A stretch of 11,567 bases of DNA. Source: an uncultured Granulosicoccaceae bacterium. Lineage in GTDB: Bacteria; Pseudomonadota; Gammaproteobacteria; CALCKW01. The notes below the pieces were generated by a model. The model searched no databases, had not been told where the DNA came from, and saw only the letters and a program-made list of their open reading frames with translations. The DNA lies in contig CALDHJ010000398.1 of the NCBI GenBank assembly GCA_937941555.1, forward strand, positions 1 through 11,567. The letters are read 5' to 3'. The position numbers and the translations under genes are program-made. This document shows positions 1-6,654 of this stretch, piece by piece (the first letter of the stretch is position 1; every line of letters begins with the position of its first letter).

Positions 1-725
1 ACCTCGAGGTCGCACAGGTAGTTTGAACAGATGCCATCGGGCTCGCGCTTGACCGTCAGCGAGATATTGTTGTGACCGGCGCGTTCCCCGTCTCGGGGAC
101 TCGACAAAGAATACAAGCGCGGAACGTGTGCTTCGCTATGCGAAGCGTCGCCCGGCGAGGCGTCGCGCGGCGAGGCGTCGCCCGGCACTAACACCCCAAC
201 GCACTGCCCCTCGAGGCGTTCCATCTCGGCGTCGCCGAGGTCGAGAATGACATGGTGCACGTCCATGTCGTCGCCCGCGTCCGTTAGCCGACGGTTGCCC
301 TGCACCCGCGCAACCAGTGGCTTGGCGAGGTTGAACTGATTGACCCGTGGCTTGGCTGCGCTTGCCGGCGCCACCGCTCGCCCACCGCCGCCCTGATGGG
401 CTGAATCGAGCAACGCGGCGATCGCCGGATCACCCGCCTCATCCGCAGCATCGGCAACCGGTTCAGCCGCCAACTCCGGGCCGGCCTCCGGCAGCTCGAA
501 CCAACCGTGCTGGTCTTCGACCGAGTGCGGTTTCTCGACCCAGTGCCAGTGGTCGATCGAGCCGGTCGGGCACGGCGCGATGCAATCCATGCAGTGGTTG
601 CACAGCGACGCGTCGACCACGACATTGTCGTCGCCGTGCGTGATCGCGCCGACGGTGCAGGTGTTCTCGCAGGTGTAACACCGGATGCAGAGTTCCGGGT
701 CGATCAAATGCTGCTTGATGCTCAC
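1..725 (-). CDS. boxA: BoxA, benzoyl-CoA 2,3-epoxidase reductase subunit (N-terminal 241 residues, cut by window edge)
   Basis: BoxA is a soluble iron-sulfur flavoprotein that moves electrons from NADPH to the di-iron oxygenase BoxB (known for the family). Translating back from 725 gives 241 codons before the left edge. Two 4Fe-4S motifs of the form CxxCxxCxxxC lie at C13/C16/C19/C23 and C42/C45/C48/C52. An Ala/Glu/Gly-rich linker covers about residues 78-125. A ferredoxin-NADP reductase-type FAD domain then begins, with R203-L-Y205-S206 and GICSNYLCDL at 231-240. The NADPH-binding C-terminus lies outside the window. The start is GTG at 723-725, ten bases after the boxB stop, and gives the usual SIKQHLIDPELCIRC opening; no in-frame ATG fits better and the ribosome site is weak, so coupling to boxB is likely. 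The first cluster motif is followed by Thr rather than the usual Pro. A pentapeptide repeat sits at about residues 182-195. Identification is firm. Confidence 0.93.
   Translation of the reverse strand, partial: MSIKQHLIDPELCIRCYTCENTCTVGAITHGDDNVVVDASLCNHCMDCIAPCPTGSIDHWHWVEKPHSVEDQHGWFELPEAGPELAAEPVADAADEAGDPAIAALLDSAHQGGGGRAVAPASAAKPRVNQFNLAKPLVARVQGNRRLTDAGDDMDVHHVILDLGDAEMERLEGQCVGVLVPGDASPRDASPGDASHSEAHVPRLYSLSSPRDGERAGHNNISLTVKREPDGICSNYLCDLE
145..186. repeat. 15-bp tandem repeat inside boxA (about 2.8 copies)
   Basis: Units at 145-159, 160-174 and 175-186 share the pattern GCGTCGCSCGGCGAG and differ at one position. On the minus strand they encode in-frame repeats of Gly/Arg-Asp-Ala-Ser-Pro (BoxA residues about 182-195). 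They are followed directly by a perfect 7-bp inverted repeat with a 3-base loop (130-146, arms GCTTCGC and GCGAAGC). The insertion falls in the loop just before the RLYS flavin-binding motif, so it lengthens a surface loop without breaking the frame. Confidence 0.85.
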
Positions 726-735
726 GTCAGCGGTC

Positions 736-2187
736 TCAGGCCATGTGCAATTGCACGTATTCGAAATCACCGGGCTGGTTGTCGATACCGACCCGCGGCG
801 GCGCAATCCAGGAGGCGTATTTGCCCGGTGTGAATTCCGGCACCATCAACGACTCGATGTAGTCGCGGTCCGCCGTTGACGGCAACCAATCCCCGGCGCG
901 CGCCGACCACTCGTCAGCGCTGATGAAATCGCCGTCCGGTGTCATGTGCGAATCGCTGAACACCCCGATCTGGCGGTGAAAGCCCTGATGTGGCAGCGCA
1001 AGACTGAATTCGATGCCGGTCTTGGCAATCGCCGCATTCCAGCGCTTGATGCCGCCCGAAGCGTCCTTGACGTAATCGTCCCGCAGCCGCATGTTGATCG
1101 CCGACAGCGCCGGCATGTCCTTGAGCACGACCTTGCCGTCCTCGATCTGCACCACCGGGTAGGTGTCGCCGTGGAGTTTGTGGTCGTCCTCGAGCCGCAC
1201 TTCCTGGTAGCGCCCCTTGATGCCAGCGTTGAAGGCGTTGGCCGCGTTGGTCGAGACCTCCGCACCGAAGAGATCGAGCGACAGGCTGTAGTGCAGGTTG
1301 AGCTTCTTCTGAATCGTCGGCAGATCGATCACGCCGAGCGCGCGAATGCGGTCGATGTCGTAGGGATCGTCGATGCCGGCCTCGCGCATCGCTTCGCAGG
1401 TCCGCTGCACGACGCGGCCGACACCGGTCTCGCCAACGAACATGTGGTGTGCCTCTTCGGTGAGCATGAACCGGCAGGTCCGGGACAGCGGATCGAAACC
1501 CGATTGCGCCAGACTCTCGAGCTGCATCTTGCCGTCGCGGTCGGTGAAGTAGGTGAACATGAAGAACGACAACCAGTCCGGGGTCGATTCGTTGAAGGCA
1601 CCGAGCATGCGCGGTGCTTCGTCCGATCCCGACTGGCGGCGCAGCAGGTCGTCTGCTTCCTCGCGGCCATCGCGCCCGAAGTACTTCTGCAGCAGATACA
1701 CCATTGCCCAGAGATGACGCCCTTCTTCCACGTTGACCTGGAAGAGGTTGCGCATGTCGTAAAGCGACGGCGCGGTCATGCCGAGGTGTCGCTGCTGTTC
1801 GACCGACGCAGGCTCGGTGTCACCCTGAATCACGAGCAGACGGCGCAGGGTCGCACGGTGTTCGCCCGGCACTTCCTGCCACGCCGGTTCACCCGCGAAT
1901 TCACCACAGGGCACCGTGCGCCCTTCGACCTCCGGTGCCAACAGCACGCCCCAGCGGTACTCCGGCATCTTCACGTAATCGAATCGTGCCCAGCCTTTGG
2001 GGTCGACACTGACCGCCGTGCGCAGGTACACCAGACTCTCCTGAAACTGCTTCGGAATCAGGTCGTTCCACCAACTGATGTAGCCCGGGTGCCACTTCTC
2101 GAGCGCCTTGAGGACACGCTTGTCTTTCGAGAGTCCCACGTTATTGGGAATCAGGGTGTCGTAATCAACTGCTTGTGGGGCGGCCAT
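736..2187 (-). CDS. boxB: BoxB, benzoyl-CoA 2,3-epoxidase (di-iron oxygenase subunit)
   Basis: BoxB uses O2 and electrons from BoxA to convert benzoyl-CoA into its non-aromatic 2,3-epoxide in the cytoplasm. The 483-residue product is close to the family's usual length of about 475. A carboxylate-bridged di-iron site is visible: E125 in GDTEPASVE, E155 and H158 in VNVEEGRHLWAM, D216 in FTYFTDRDG, and E245 and H248 in LTEEAHHMFVGE. These six match, with a constant shift of five, the ligands I recall for Azoarcus BoxB (E120, E150, H153, D211, E240, H243). The ATG at 2185-2187 is preceded by GGAG at good spacing (minus-strand ACGGAGACTGGCC). It lies 38 bases after boxC and ten bases before the boxA start, so the three are one transcription unit. 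No missing active-site residue was seen; identification is very secure. Confidence 0.97.
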   Translation of the reverse strand: MAAPQAVDYDTLIPNNVGLSKDKRVLKALEKWHPGYISWWNDLIPKQFQESLVYLRTAVSVDPKGWARFDYVKMPEYRWGVLLAPEVEGRTVPCGEFAGEPAWQEVPGEHRATLRRLLVIQGDTEPASVEQQRHLGMTAPSLYDMRNLFQVNVEEGRHLWAMVYLLQKYFGRDGREEADDLLRRQSGSDEAPRMLGAFNESTPDWLSFFMFTYFTDRDGKMQLESLAQSGFDPLSRTCRFMLTEEAHHMFVGETGVGRVVQRTCEAMREAGIDDPYDIDRIRALGVIDLPTIQKKLNLHYSLSLDLFGAEVSTNAANAFNAGIKGRYQEVRLEDDHKLHGDTYPVVQIEDGKVVLKDMPALSAINMRLRDDYVKDASGGIKRWNAAIAKTGIEFSLALPHQGFHRQIGVFSDSHMTPDGDFISADEWSARAGDWLPSTADRDYIESLMVPEFTPGKYASWIAPPRVGIDNQPGDFEYVQLHMA

Positions 2188-2225
2188 GGCCAGTCTCCGT
2201 CTCGCGGGAACTCCGCGTCAATTGT

Positions 2226-3890
2226 TCAAACGCGCTCGGCGGTGTAGTCACCGCGAACGCCCGTGCCGTAGCGCTGCAAGGCGCCGTGCTCGCCCGCTGC
2301 GCTCGGGCGCTGAAAAATCCAGTTCTGCCACGCGCTGAGGCGCGCGAAGATACGGGTCTCCATGGTCTCGGGACCGACAAAGCGCAGGTTGGCTTCCATG
2401 CCGGTCAGGGCATCGGGCGAGAAGCTCGTGCGTTCTTCGAGAAATACCCGTACTTCGTCCTCCCAATCGATGTCGTCCAATGCCCAGGTCACCAGACCGA
2501 GCTCATCGGCTCGCCCGGCGTCCAGTGGCACACCCACCGCTGCCTCGGCAGCGTCGAGCGACGGGGCGTCGGCATAGAATCGGTTTTGCAAGCGTGTCAG
2601 ACCGTGGCCCATCTCGAGACCCGCCAGGTTCAATGCGCTGAGTTGCAACGCCGCTTCCGGCCCGGGCATCTCATCAAACTCCCCCTCGGCGATGTAGCTG
2701 CGGTCCGCTGCCAGCGCGATTTCGGCGAGCATCCCGGCAAAGCAGGACCCCGGCTCGATCAGTGCGACGAGCGACCGCGAACTGACATCGAGGCGTTTGA
2801 GCAAGCGCCGCCAGTACAACAGCACCTCGTTCGCCAGCCAGTCGCTGTCGCGCCACCCCGCCATCGCGGTCTCGTGGGCCAGCACGCGCTCCGCGTCGCC
2901 TGCCGTGTGGAACACCAACACCCCGACTTCGGGCTCGTTGAACCGAAGTTGCAATAGGGCGTCGTCCAGTTCGCGCACGCACCGCAGCATCCAGGTGTTC
3001 TGGCCCTCGCGGTGCAGGGTGTCAAGGTCTGCGGGGGCGTCAGTGTCCGGCCCCTGCACGCTGATGCGCGCCAGACGCTTGTCGCGCTCGATCTCGACCG
3101 ACACGCAGCTGTAGCGCAAGGATCCGTCTTCGCCGATGTCACGCTGAACAGGATCCAGGGCGATGCCCGAGCGATCGCCACGCGACACCTGCGCTGTTGC
3201 GAATTCGGCGGTCACGGTGGCCAGGCGCTCTTCAAACTGGCTGTTCTTCACACTCTCATCGACCAATCGCCAGTCGACAGCACGCTGGCCTTTGACACCC
3301 TCCTCGACCGTACAGAAAGCGTCGGCAAGGTCGCGGCGAACGCCGCGCTTGTCGACCAGTCGCGTGAGCCCGCCGGTGCCGGGCAACACCGCCAGCAGTG
3401 GCACCTCCGGCAACGCGACCGACGAGTTGCTGTCATCAGCAAGCAGGATGTAGTTGCAGGCCAGAGCCAGTTCGTAGCCGCCACCGGCGCAGGCACCCTG
3501 CACTGCACAGACCCACATTTGCCCCGAGTCGTCGGCAGCCGCTTCGAGCGTGTTGCGGGTCTCGTTGGTGAATTTGCAGAAATTGACTTTGTGCTGGTGA
3601 CTCGCCCCGCTAAGCATGCGGATGTTGGCGCCAGCGCAGAACACACGCTCTCGACCCGAGCGCATCACGACCGCTCGCACCTCCGGGTGTTCGAAGCGCA
3701 TGCGCTGCACCACGTCAGCGAGCTCGATGTCGACCCCAAGGTCGTAGGAATTGAGTTTGAGTTCGTAGCCGTCGAACAGCCCTGCCGATTCGTCGACCTG
3801 CATGAACACGGTGGCCACGTTGCCGTCGTATTCGACGCGCCAGTGGCGGTAGTTGCCCGGCGATGTGTTGAACTCGATGCGCTGCGCCAT
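2226..3890 (-). CDS. boxC: BoxC, 2,3-epoxybenzoyl-CoA dihydrolase
   Basis: BoxC adds two waters to 2,3-epoxybenzoyl-CoA and opens the ring, giving 3,4-dehydroadipyl-CoA semialdehyde and formate. The 554 residues match the long, double-crotonase-fold length of BoxC (about 555) and are twice an ordinary enoyl-CoA hydratase. In the N-terminal half the crotonase CoA-binding/oxyanion elements are clear: FCAGANIRML (84-93) and GACAGGGYELALAC (132-145). E140 and E162 (in LPEVPLLAVLPGTGG) stand where crotonase has its two catalytic glutamates. The C-terminal half is more diverged (for example GSCFAGMLAEIALAADRSYI) but keeps the fold pattern. The start is ATG at 3888-3890 with only a weak upstream GGGAAC. 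It is the first gene of boxCBA and is preceded by a candidate promoter with palindromes. Identification is secure. Confidence 0.96.
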   Translation of the reverse strand: MAQRIEFNTSPGNYRHWRVEYDGNVATVFMQVDESAGLFDGYELKLNSYDLGVDIELADVVQRMRFEHPEVRAVVMRSGRERVFCAGANIRMLSGASHQHKVNFCKFTNETRNTLEAAADDSGQMWVCAVQGACAGGGYELALACNYILLADDSNSSVALPEVPLLAVLPGTGGLTRLVDKRGVRRDLADAFCTVEEGVKGQRAVDWRLVDESVKNSQFEERLATVTAEFATAQVSRGDRSGIALDPVQRDIGEDGSLRYSCVSVEIERDKRLARISVQGPDTDAPADLDTLHREGQNTWMLRCVRELDDALLQLRFNEPEVGVLVFHTAGDAERVLAHETAMAGWRDSDWLANEVLLYWRRLLKRLDVSSRSLVALIEPGSCFAGMLAEIALAADRSYIAEGEFDEMPGPEAALQLSALNLAGLEMGHGLTRLQNRFYADAPSLDAAEAAVGVPLDAGRADELGLVTWALDDIDWEDEVRVFLEERTSFSPDALTGMEANLRFVGPETMETRIFARLSAWQNWIFQRPSAAGEHGALQRYGTGVRGDYTAERV

Positions 3891-3917
3891 GCGCTGTTCC
3901 CGGTGTCAGATGCTCAT

Positions 3918-3946
3918 ATTGTGTAATTTAAAGCACAATCTGACAA
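3918..3946 (-). promoter_or_regulatory. Candidate boxC promoter with internal palindrome
   Basis: On the minus strand TTGTCA (3941-3946) and CACAAT (3918-3923) are spaced by 17 bases, a plausible sigma70 pair (one and two mismatches to consensus). This would start a transcript about 20 bases before the boxC ATG. A 22-bp window at 3918-3939 has 6-bp perfect inverted arms, ATTGTG and CACAAT, around a 10-base AT-rich spacer. It covers the spacer and the -10 box, the position expected of a repressor operator. The binding protein is unknown and no regulator gene is in the window. Confidence 0.5.
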
Positions 3947-3971
3947 CGTAGGCTGGCGTAATTCACGCGGT

Positions 3972-3993
3972 ATTATGTGTTATATCACATAAT
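3972..3993. promoter_or_regulatory. 22-bp palindrome upstream of boxC, probable operator
   Basis: Arms ATTATGTG (3972-3979) and CACATAAT (3986-3993) are perfect reverse complements around TTATAT; counting inner bases, 10 of 11 pairs match. It begins one base from the hydrolase stop codon (3995-3997) and lies outside coding sequence. It is AT-rich, so it is a poor intrinsic terminator. Its dyad centre is 54 bp from that of the palindrome at 3918-3939, about five helical turns. A protein-binding site controlling boxCBA is the simplest reading. Confidence 0.6.
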
Positions 3994-3994
3994 T

Positions 3995-4807
3995 CTAGGA
4001 GACCGACCTGACAAACCCCGATATCGCCGCCAACGTCTCATCAGCTTTTTCGAGGTGCGGACTGTGTCCACAGGCCGGGATCAGGCAGGTCGACACCGGG
4101 CCCGCACACGCGTCGAGCGCCTCGAGCTGGGCGGCGCTGCCGTATTCGTCATCCGCCCCCTGAAGACCAAGCACCGGACAGCGAATGCGCGGCAAGCGCG
4201 TTTGCAGCGCGGCCACCGCAAACTCCGGCGACGTCCAGGCGTCGTGCCACCCGAAAAACAGCCGATCAGCGTCGCGGTGGTGCCGCGCCATGCGCTGCGG
4301 CAAATCCGTCGTGCGGTACATCTCCCCAATCCCGCGGATCGACGCGAGCTGATCCGGCTCAGTAAAAAAATGCGGCGCCAACAGCACGAGCGCACGCACC
4401 CGGCAATCGGATGCGCCGGCCGCGCTCCCCGCGTAGCCGGCTGCGACAGAGCCACCGTCGCTATGTCCGACCAGAATGGCCTGATCCATTCCGAACCGAT
4501 CCAACATCGGGGCAACAACGGTGTCGGCATCGCGGCTGAGATAGTCCGCAGTCCAGGGTGTGGGGCGGGCGTCGGAGTGGCCGTGGCCGGCGCGCGACCA
4601 CGCCAACACACCGAGCCCGGTGTGCGCGCTGAGTGCGGCGGGGAAGCCCCGCCACAAGGCAACCGACCCCAGGCCTTCATGCAGCAGCACAAGACAAGGG
4701 CGGTTCGGCGTGGGCGCAGCACCCCAGGCCTGGCACTCGAGGGACACGGACAGCGCCGGGAACTCAACGCGCCGCGGCGCCGGGTCGACCGGCCAGTCGG
4801 CCACCAC
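3995..4807 (-). CDS. Alpha/beta hydrolase of the box cluster (possible lactone or thioester hydrolase)
   Basis: This is a cytoplasmic alpha/beta-hydrolase of 270 residues. The HEGLGS oxyanion segment is at 43-48, the nucleophile elbow GHSDGG at 114-119 (Ser116), the likely acid at D219 or D220 in LQGADDEYG, and the base His248 in ACGHSPHLEK, giving a complete catalytic triad. The open frame reaches back to 4927, but that part lies inside the ligase gene and reads as non-homologous. I choose GTG at 4805-4807, one base after the ligase stop (TGA at 4809-4811), which implies translational coupling; a second GTG at 4802-4804 and an ATG at 4873 are alternatives. The Azoarcus evansii box cluster was reported to include a putative lactone hydrolase and a thioesterase, so hydrolysis of a lactone or dead-end CoA ester is a reasonable inference. 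The substrate cannot be read from the sequence. Confidence 0.82.
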   Translation of the reverse strand: MVADWPVDPAPRRVEFPALSVSLECQAWGAAPTPNRPCLVLLHEGLGSVALWRGFPAALSAHTGLGVLAWSRAGHGHSDARPTPWTADYLSRDADTVVAPMLDRFGMDQAILVGHSDGGSVAAGYAGSAAGASDCRVRALVLLAPHFFTEPDQLASIRGIGEMYRTTDLPQRMARHHRDADRLFFGWHDAWTSPEFAVAALQTRLPRIRCPVLGLQGADDEYGSAAQLEALDACAGPVSTCLIPACGHSPHLEKADETLAAISGFVRSVS

Positions 4808-4808
4808 C

Positions 4809-6362
4809 TCAGGCGTCTGCGTCGCGCAGCTTGAAGCGTTGAATCTTGCCGGTGGGCGTCTTCGGCAACTCATCAACAAAGGCGACCCAGCGCGGGTACT
4901 TCCACTTGCCGACCGACTGCTGCACATGGGCTTTCAAATCATCGACCATCGCCTGATCGCCTTGCTGGCCCGGTTCCAACACCACAAAGGCCTTGGGTTT
5001 TTCGAGTTGCTCGTCATCGCGGGCCGCCACCACCGCACATTCCAGCACGGCGGCGTGGCTGATCAACGCCTGCTCGACTTCGAACGGCGAGACCCAGATG
5101 CCCCCCACTTTGAAAAGGTCATCCGCACGCCCGCAATACACGAGCCTGTCGCCGTCGCGCTGGTACTTGTCGCCGGTGCGGGTCCAACGGCCCTCGAAGG
5201 TCGAGCGGTTCTTGTCGCGCAGATTCCAATAGCCCTCGGACGCCGAGGGCCCGTCAACCAGCAGTTCACCGATCTCACCATCGGCCACGTCGCCACCGTC
5301 TTCGTCGACGAGGCGCAACGCATACCCGGGCACCGCTTCGCCCGATGCGCCGTAGTTGACCCGCCCGGGCCGATTGGAGAGAAAGATGTGCAGCATTTCC
5401 GTCGAGCCGACGCCGTCGAGAATGTCGGTGCCGACCAAGCTCTGCCATCGTCGCCCGATTTCGGCGGGCAAGGCCTCGCCCGCCGAGATACAACACCGCA
5501 TCGCCGGCAACGACTCGCCGCGTTGATCGAGTGTGCTGAGCAGCCCTGCATACAAGGTTGGCACCCCGCAGAACACCGAGGGCTCGTGAGCGCGCAACGC
5601 GGCGATCACGCCATCCGGGGTCGGCCGCCCGGCCAGCAGGTAGCTTGTGGCGCCAACCGACATCGGGAACGTCATCGCGTTGCCAAGGCCGTAGGCGAAA
5701 AACAGTTTTGCGGCGGAATAGACCCGGTCGTCCGGCGCGATCCCCAGCACATCGCGGCCATAGGTGTCGGCTGTCGCGCGCAAACTGCCATGCAGATGGC
5801 GCACACCCTTGGGCCGACCGGTCGATCCGCTCGAGTAGAGCCAGAAGGCCGTCTCATCGCTGCTCGCCGAGACGCACGCACCCGCGTCGCTGGCCGCAAG
5901 CGCCTGCGTGAAGTCGAGCGCGCCCGGTGTGGCATCCGCAGCGTCGCCGATCACGAACACGTGCTCGAGAGCCGGGAGCTCAGCCAGGAACGGGCTGACC
6001 AAGGGCAACAGAGCTGCACTCACGAACAACGTGGTCGCACGCGCGTCTTCGAAAATGCTCTGGTAGACCGGGGTCGCAAGCAGCGTGCTCAGCGGCACCG
6101 GAACCACACCCGCTTTGAGGCAACCCCAGAAAATGACCGGGAACTCGACCTGATCGAGCACCAACATGATGGCGCGCTCTTCACGGCGCACACCGTGCCG
6201 GTCGAGCAACCCGACCAACCGGCTGCTCTGGTCGGCGAGATCGCCATAGCTGAGGCTGCGCCCCGCCCCGTCGATCTCGACGAACGCGGCGTGTGCCTGC
6301 CGGTTCTCCGCAACATGGCGATCGACAAACCAGTTGGCTGCATTGCCTGCGCCGTTACCCAT
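4809..6362 (-). CDS. bclA: Benzoate-CoA ligase (AMP-forming)
   Basis: It activates benzoate with ATP and CoA to benzoyl-CoA, AMP and pyrophosphate, supplying the substrate of BoxAB. The 517-residue ANL-family adenylating enzyme shows the phosphate-binding loop YSSGSTGRPKG (176-186), the A5 region DGVGSTEMLHIFLSN (316-330), the hinge region TGDKYQRDGDRLVYCGRADD (396-415) and the C-terminal catalytic Lys506 in PKTPTGKIQRF. The stretch AKLFFAYGLGNA and the EMLHIFLSN/GYALRLVD pattern are typical of benzoate-CoA ligases rather than generic acyl ligases. The frame opens at 6461, but the first 33 codons are Arg-rich and unlike the family. ATG at 6360-6362 is preferred because minus-strand GGGGGAAAAGGAA ends right before it. 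It is the first gene of the leftward unit and is coupled to the hydrolase. A close relative such as 2-fluoro- or hydroxybenzoate ligase cannot be excluded. Confidence 0.94.
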   Translation of the reverse strand: MGNGAGNAANWFVDRHVAENRQAHAAFVEIDGAGRSLSYGDLADQSSRLVGLLDRHGVRREERAIMLVLDQVEFPVIFWGCLKAGVVPVPLSTLLATPVYQSIFEDARATTLFVSAALLPLVSPFLAELPALEHVFVIGDAADATPGALDFTQALAASDAGACVSASSDETAFWLYSSGSTGRPKGVRHLHGSLRATADTYGRDVLGIAPDDRVYSAAKLFFAYGLGNAMTFPMSVGATSYLLAGRPTPDGVIAALRAHEPSVFCGVPTLYAGLLSTLDQRGESLPAMRCCISAGEALPAEIGRRWQSLVGTDILDGVGSTEMLHIFLSNRPGRVNYGASGEAVPGYALRLVDEDGGDVADGEIGELLVDGPSASEGYWNLRDKNRSTFEGRWTRTGDKYQRDGDRLVYCGRADDLFKVGGIWVSPFEVEQALISHAAVLECAVVAARDDEQLEKPKAFVVLEPGQQGDQAMVDDLKAHVQQSVGKWKYPRWVAFVDELPKTPTGKIQRFKLRDADA

Positions 6363-6535
6363 TTCCTTTTCCCCCACGCTTATTCGGGCGCACACACGAC
6401 GGCGCACGCGGCACCACGCCGTATCGAGGCAAGACGTTCGACTCGACACCGCGCGACACATTCGGCTGAAGTCTAACGCACTTTATTTCAGGGCTCACCG
6501 GGCGCCTGCTGAACTGCAGTGCTGAAAATCTCGAT

Positions 6536-6555
6536 ATATTTTAAGCTTGAAATAT
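6536..6555. promoter_or_regulatory. 20-bp palindrome, probable operator of both divergent operons
   Basis: The arms are ATATTTTAAG (6536-6545) and CTTGAAATAT (6546-6555), complementary at 9 of 10 pairs with no spacer, centred on AAGCTT. The right arm contains the TTGAAA -35 box of the rightward promoter, so a bound protein would block RNA polymerase. Size and shape (short, gapless, AT-rich dyad) suit MarR-family regulators, which often control aromatic-acid genes; this family assignment is inference. Confidence 0.6.
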
Positions 6556-6574
6556 CTGCAGAGGCCGTTGTAAT
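6547..6574 (+). promoter_or_regulatory. Sigma70-type promoter for the ABC importer operon
   Basis: TTGAAA (6547-6552) and TGTAAT (6569-6574) each differ from consensus by one base and are 16 bases apart. Transcription would begin near 6581, leaving a leader of about 74 bases before the binding-protein ATG at 6655. The -35 box lies within the palindrome at 6536-6555. Confidence 0.6.
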
Positions 6575-6654
6575 CTGAGACCATCAGCCAACAATCGCAG
6601 CGCCGCCAAGCCGAGGCAGTCGCCGCGTCGCAACCACAACGAGGAGGCTTTCTC

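Larger units (their letters stand above)
6363..6654. promoter_or_regulatory. Divergent control region between benzoate-CoA ligase and the ABC importer
   Basis: This 292-bp gap separates two outward-reading operons. An AT-rich core at about 6520-6580 stands out from the G+C-rich surroundings and contains the palindrome and the rightward promoter listed separately. A minus-strand -10-like TAAAAT lies inside the palindrome (6538-6543), but I found no convincing -35 for it, so the leftward start is unplaced. Two CTGCAG sites (TGCA at 6515-6518 and 6557-6560) flank the palindrome. TGCA is part of the known BzdR/BoxR recognition pattern, but the full pattern is not matched. The 6363-6461 part is an upstream extension of the ligase frame and shows no coding character. 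Confidence 0.7.

Noticed and set aside
946..2247. 433-codon open frame on the plus strand opposite boxB
   Set aside because: It mirrors boxB codon structure, has no recognisable motif, no good ribosome site, and the opposite strand encodes all six di-iron ligands.
3012..3926. 304-codon plus-strand frame opposite boxC and through the boxC promoter
   Set aside because: Antisense shadow of boxC; low-complexity composition and no family resemblance.
3972..3993. Palindrome read as an intrinsic terminator of the ligase-hydrolase unit
   Set aside because: The stem is AT-rich and no U-run follows it in the minus-strand direction, so an operator is more likely.
4808..4927. Upstream extension of the hydrolase reading frame into the ligase gene
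   Set aside because: The extension overlaps the conserved ligase C-terminus and has no hydrolase character; a GTG just after the ligase stop gives a normal-length hydrolase.
6363..6461. Upstream extension of the ligase reading frame by 33 codons
   Set aside because: The encoded residues are Arg/Cys-rich and unlike ligase N-termini, and a strong ribosome site directly precedes the ATG at 6360-6362.
4560..6476. 638-codon open frame on the plus strand opposite the ligase
   Set aside because: It is antisense to a frame with every AMP-ligase motif intact. Its product is rich in Arg, His and Gln with no recognisable domain, as expected for an antisense frame in high-G+C DNA.
6515..6560. Two TGCA sites as a BoxR/BzdR operator
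   Set aside because: Only the TGCA cores are present; the remainder of the described recognition pattern is not matched and the spacing to the palindrome is not symmetric.
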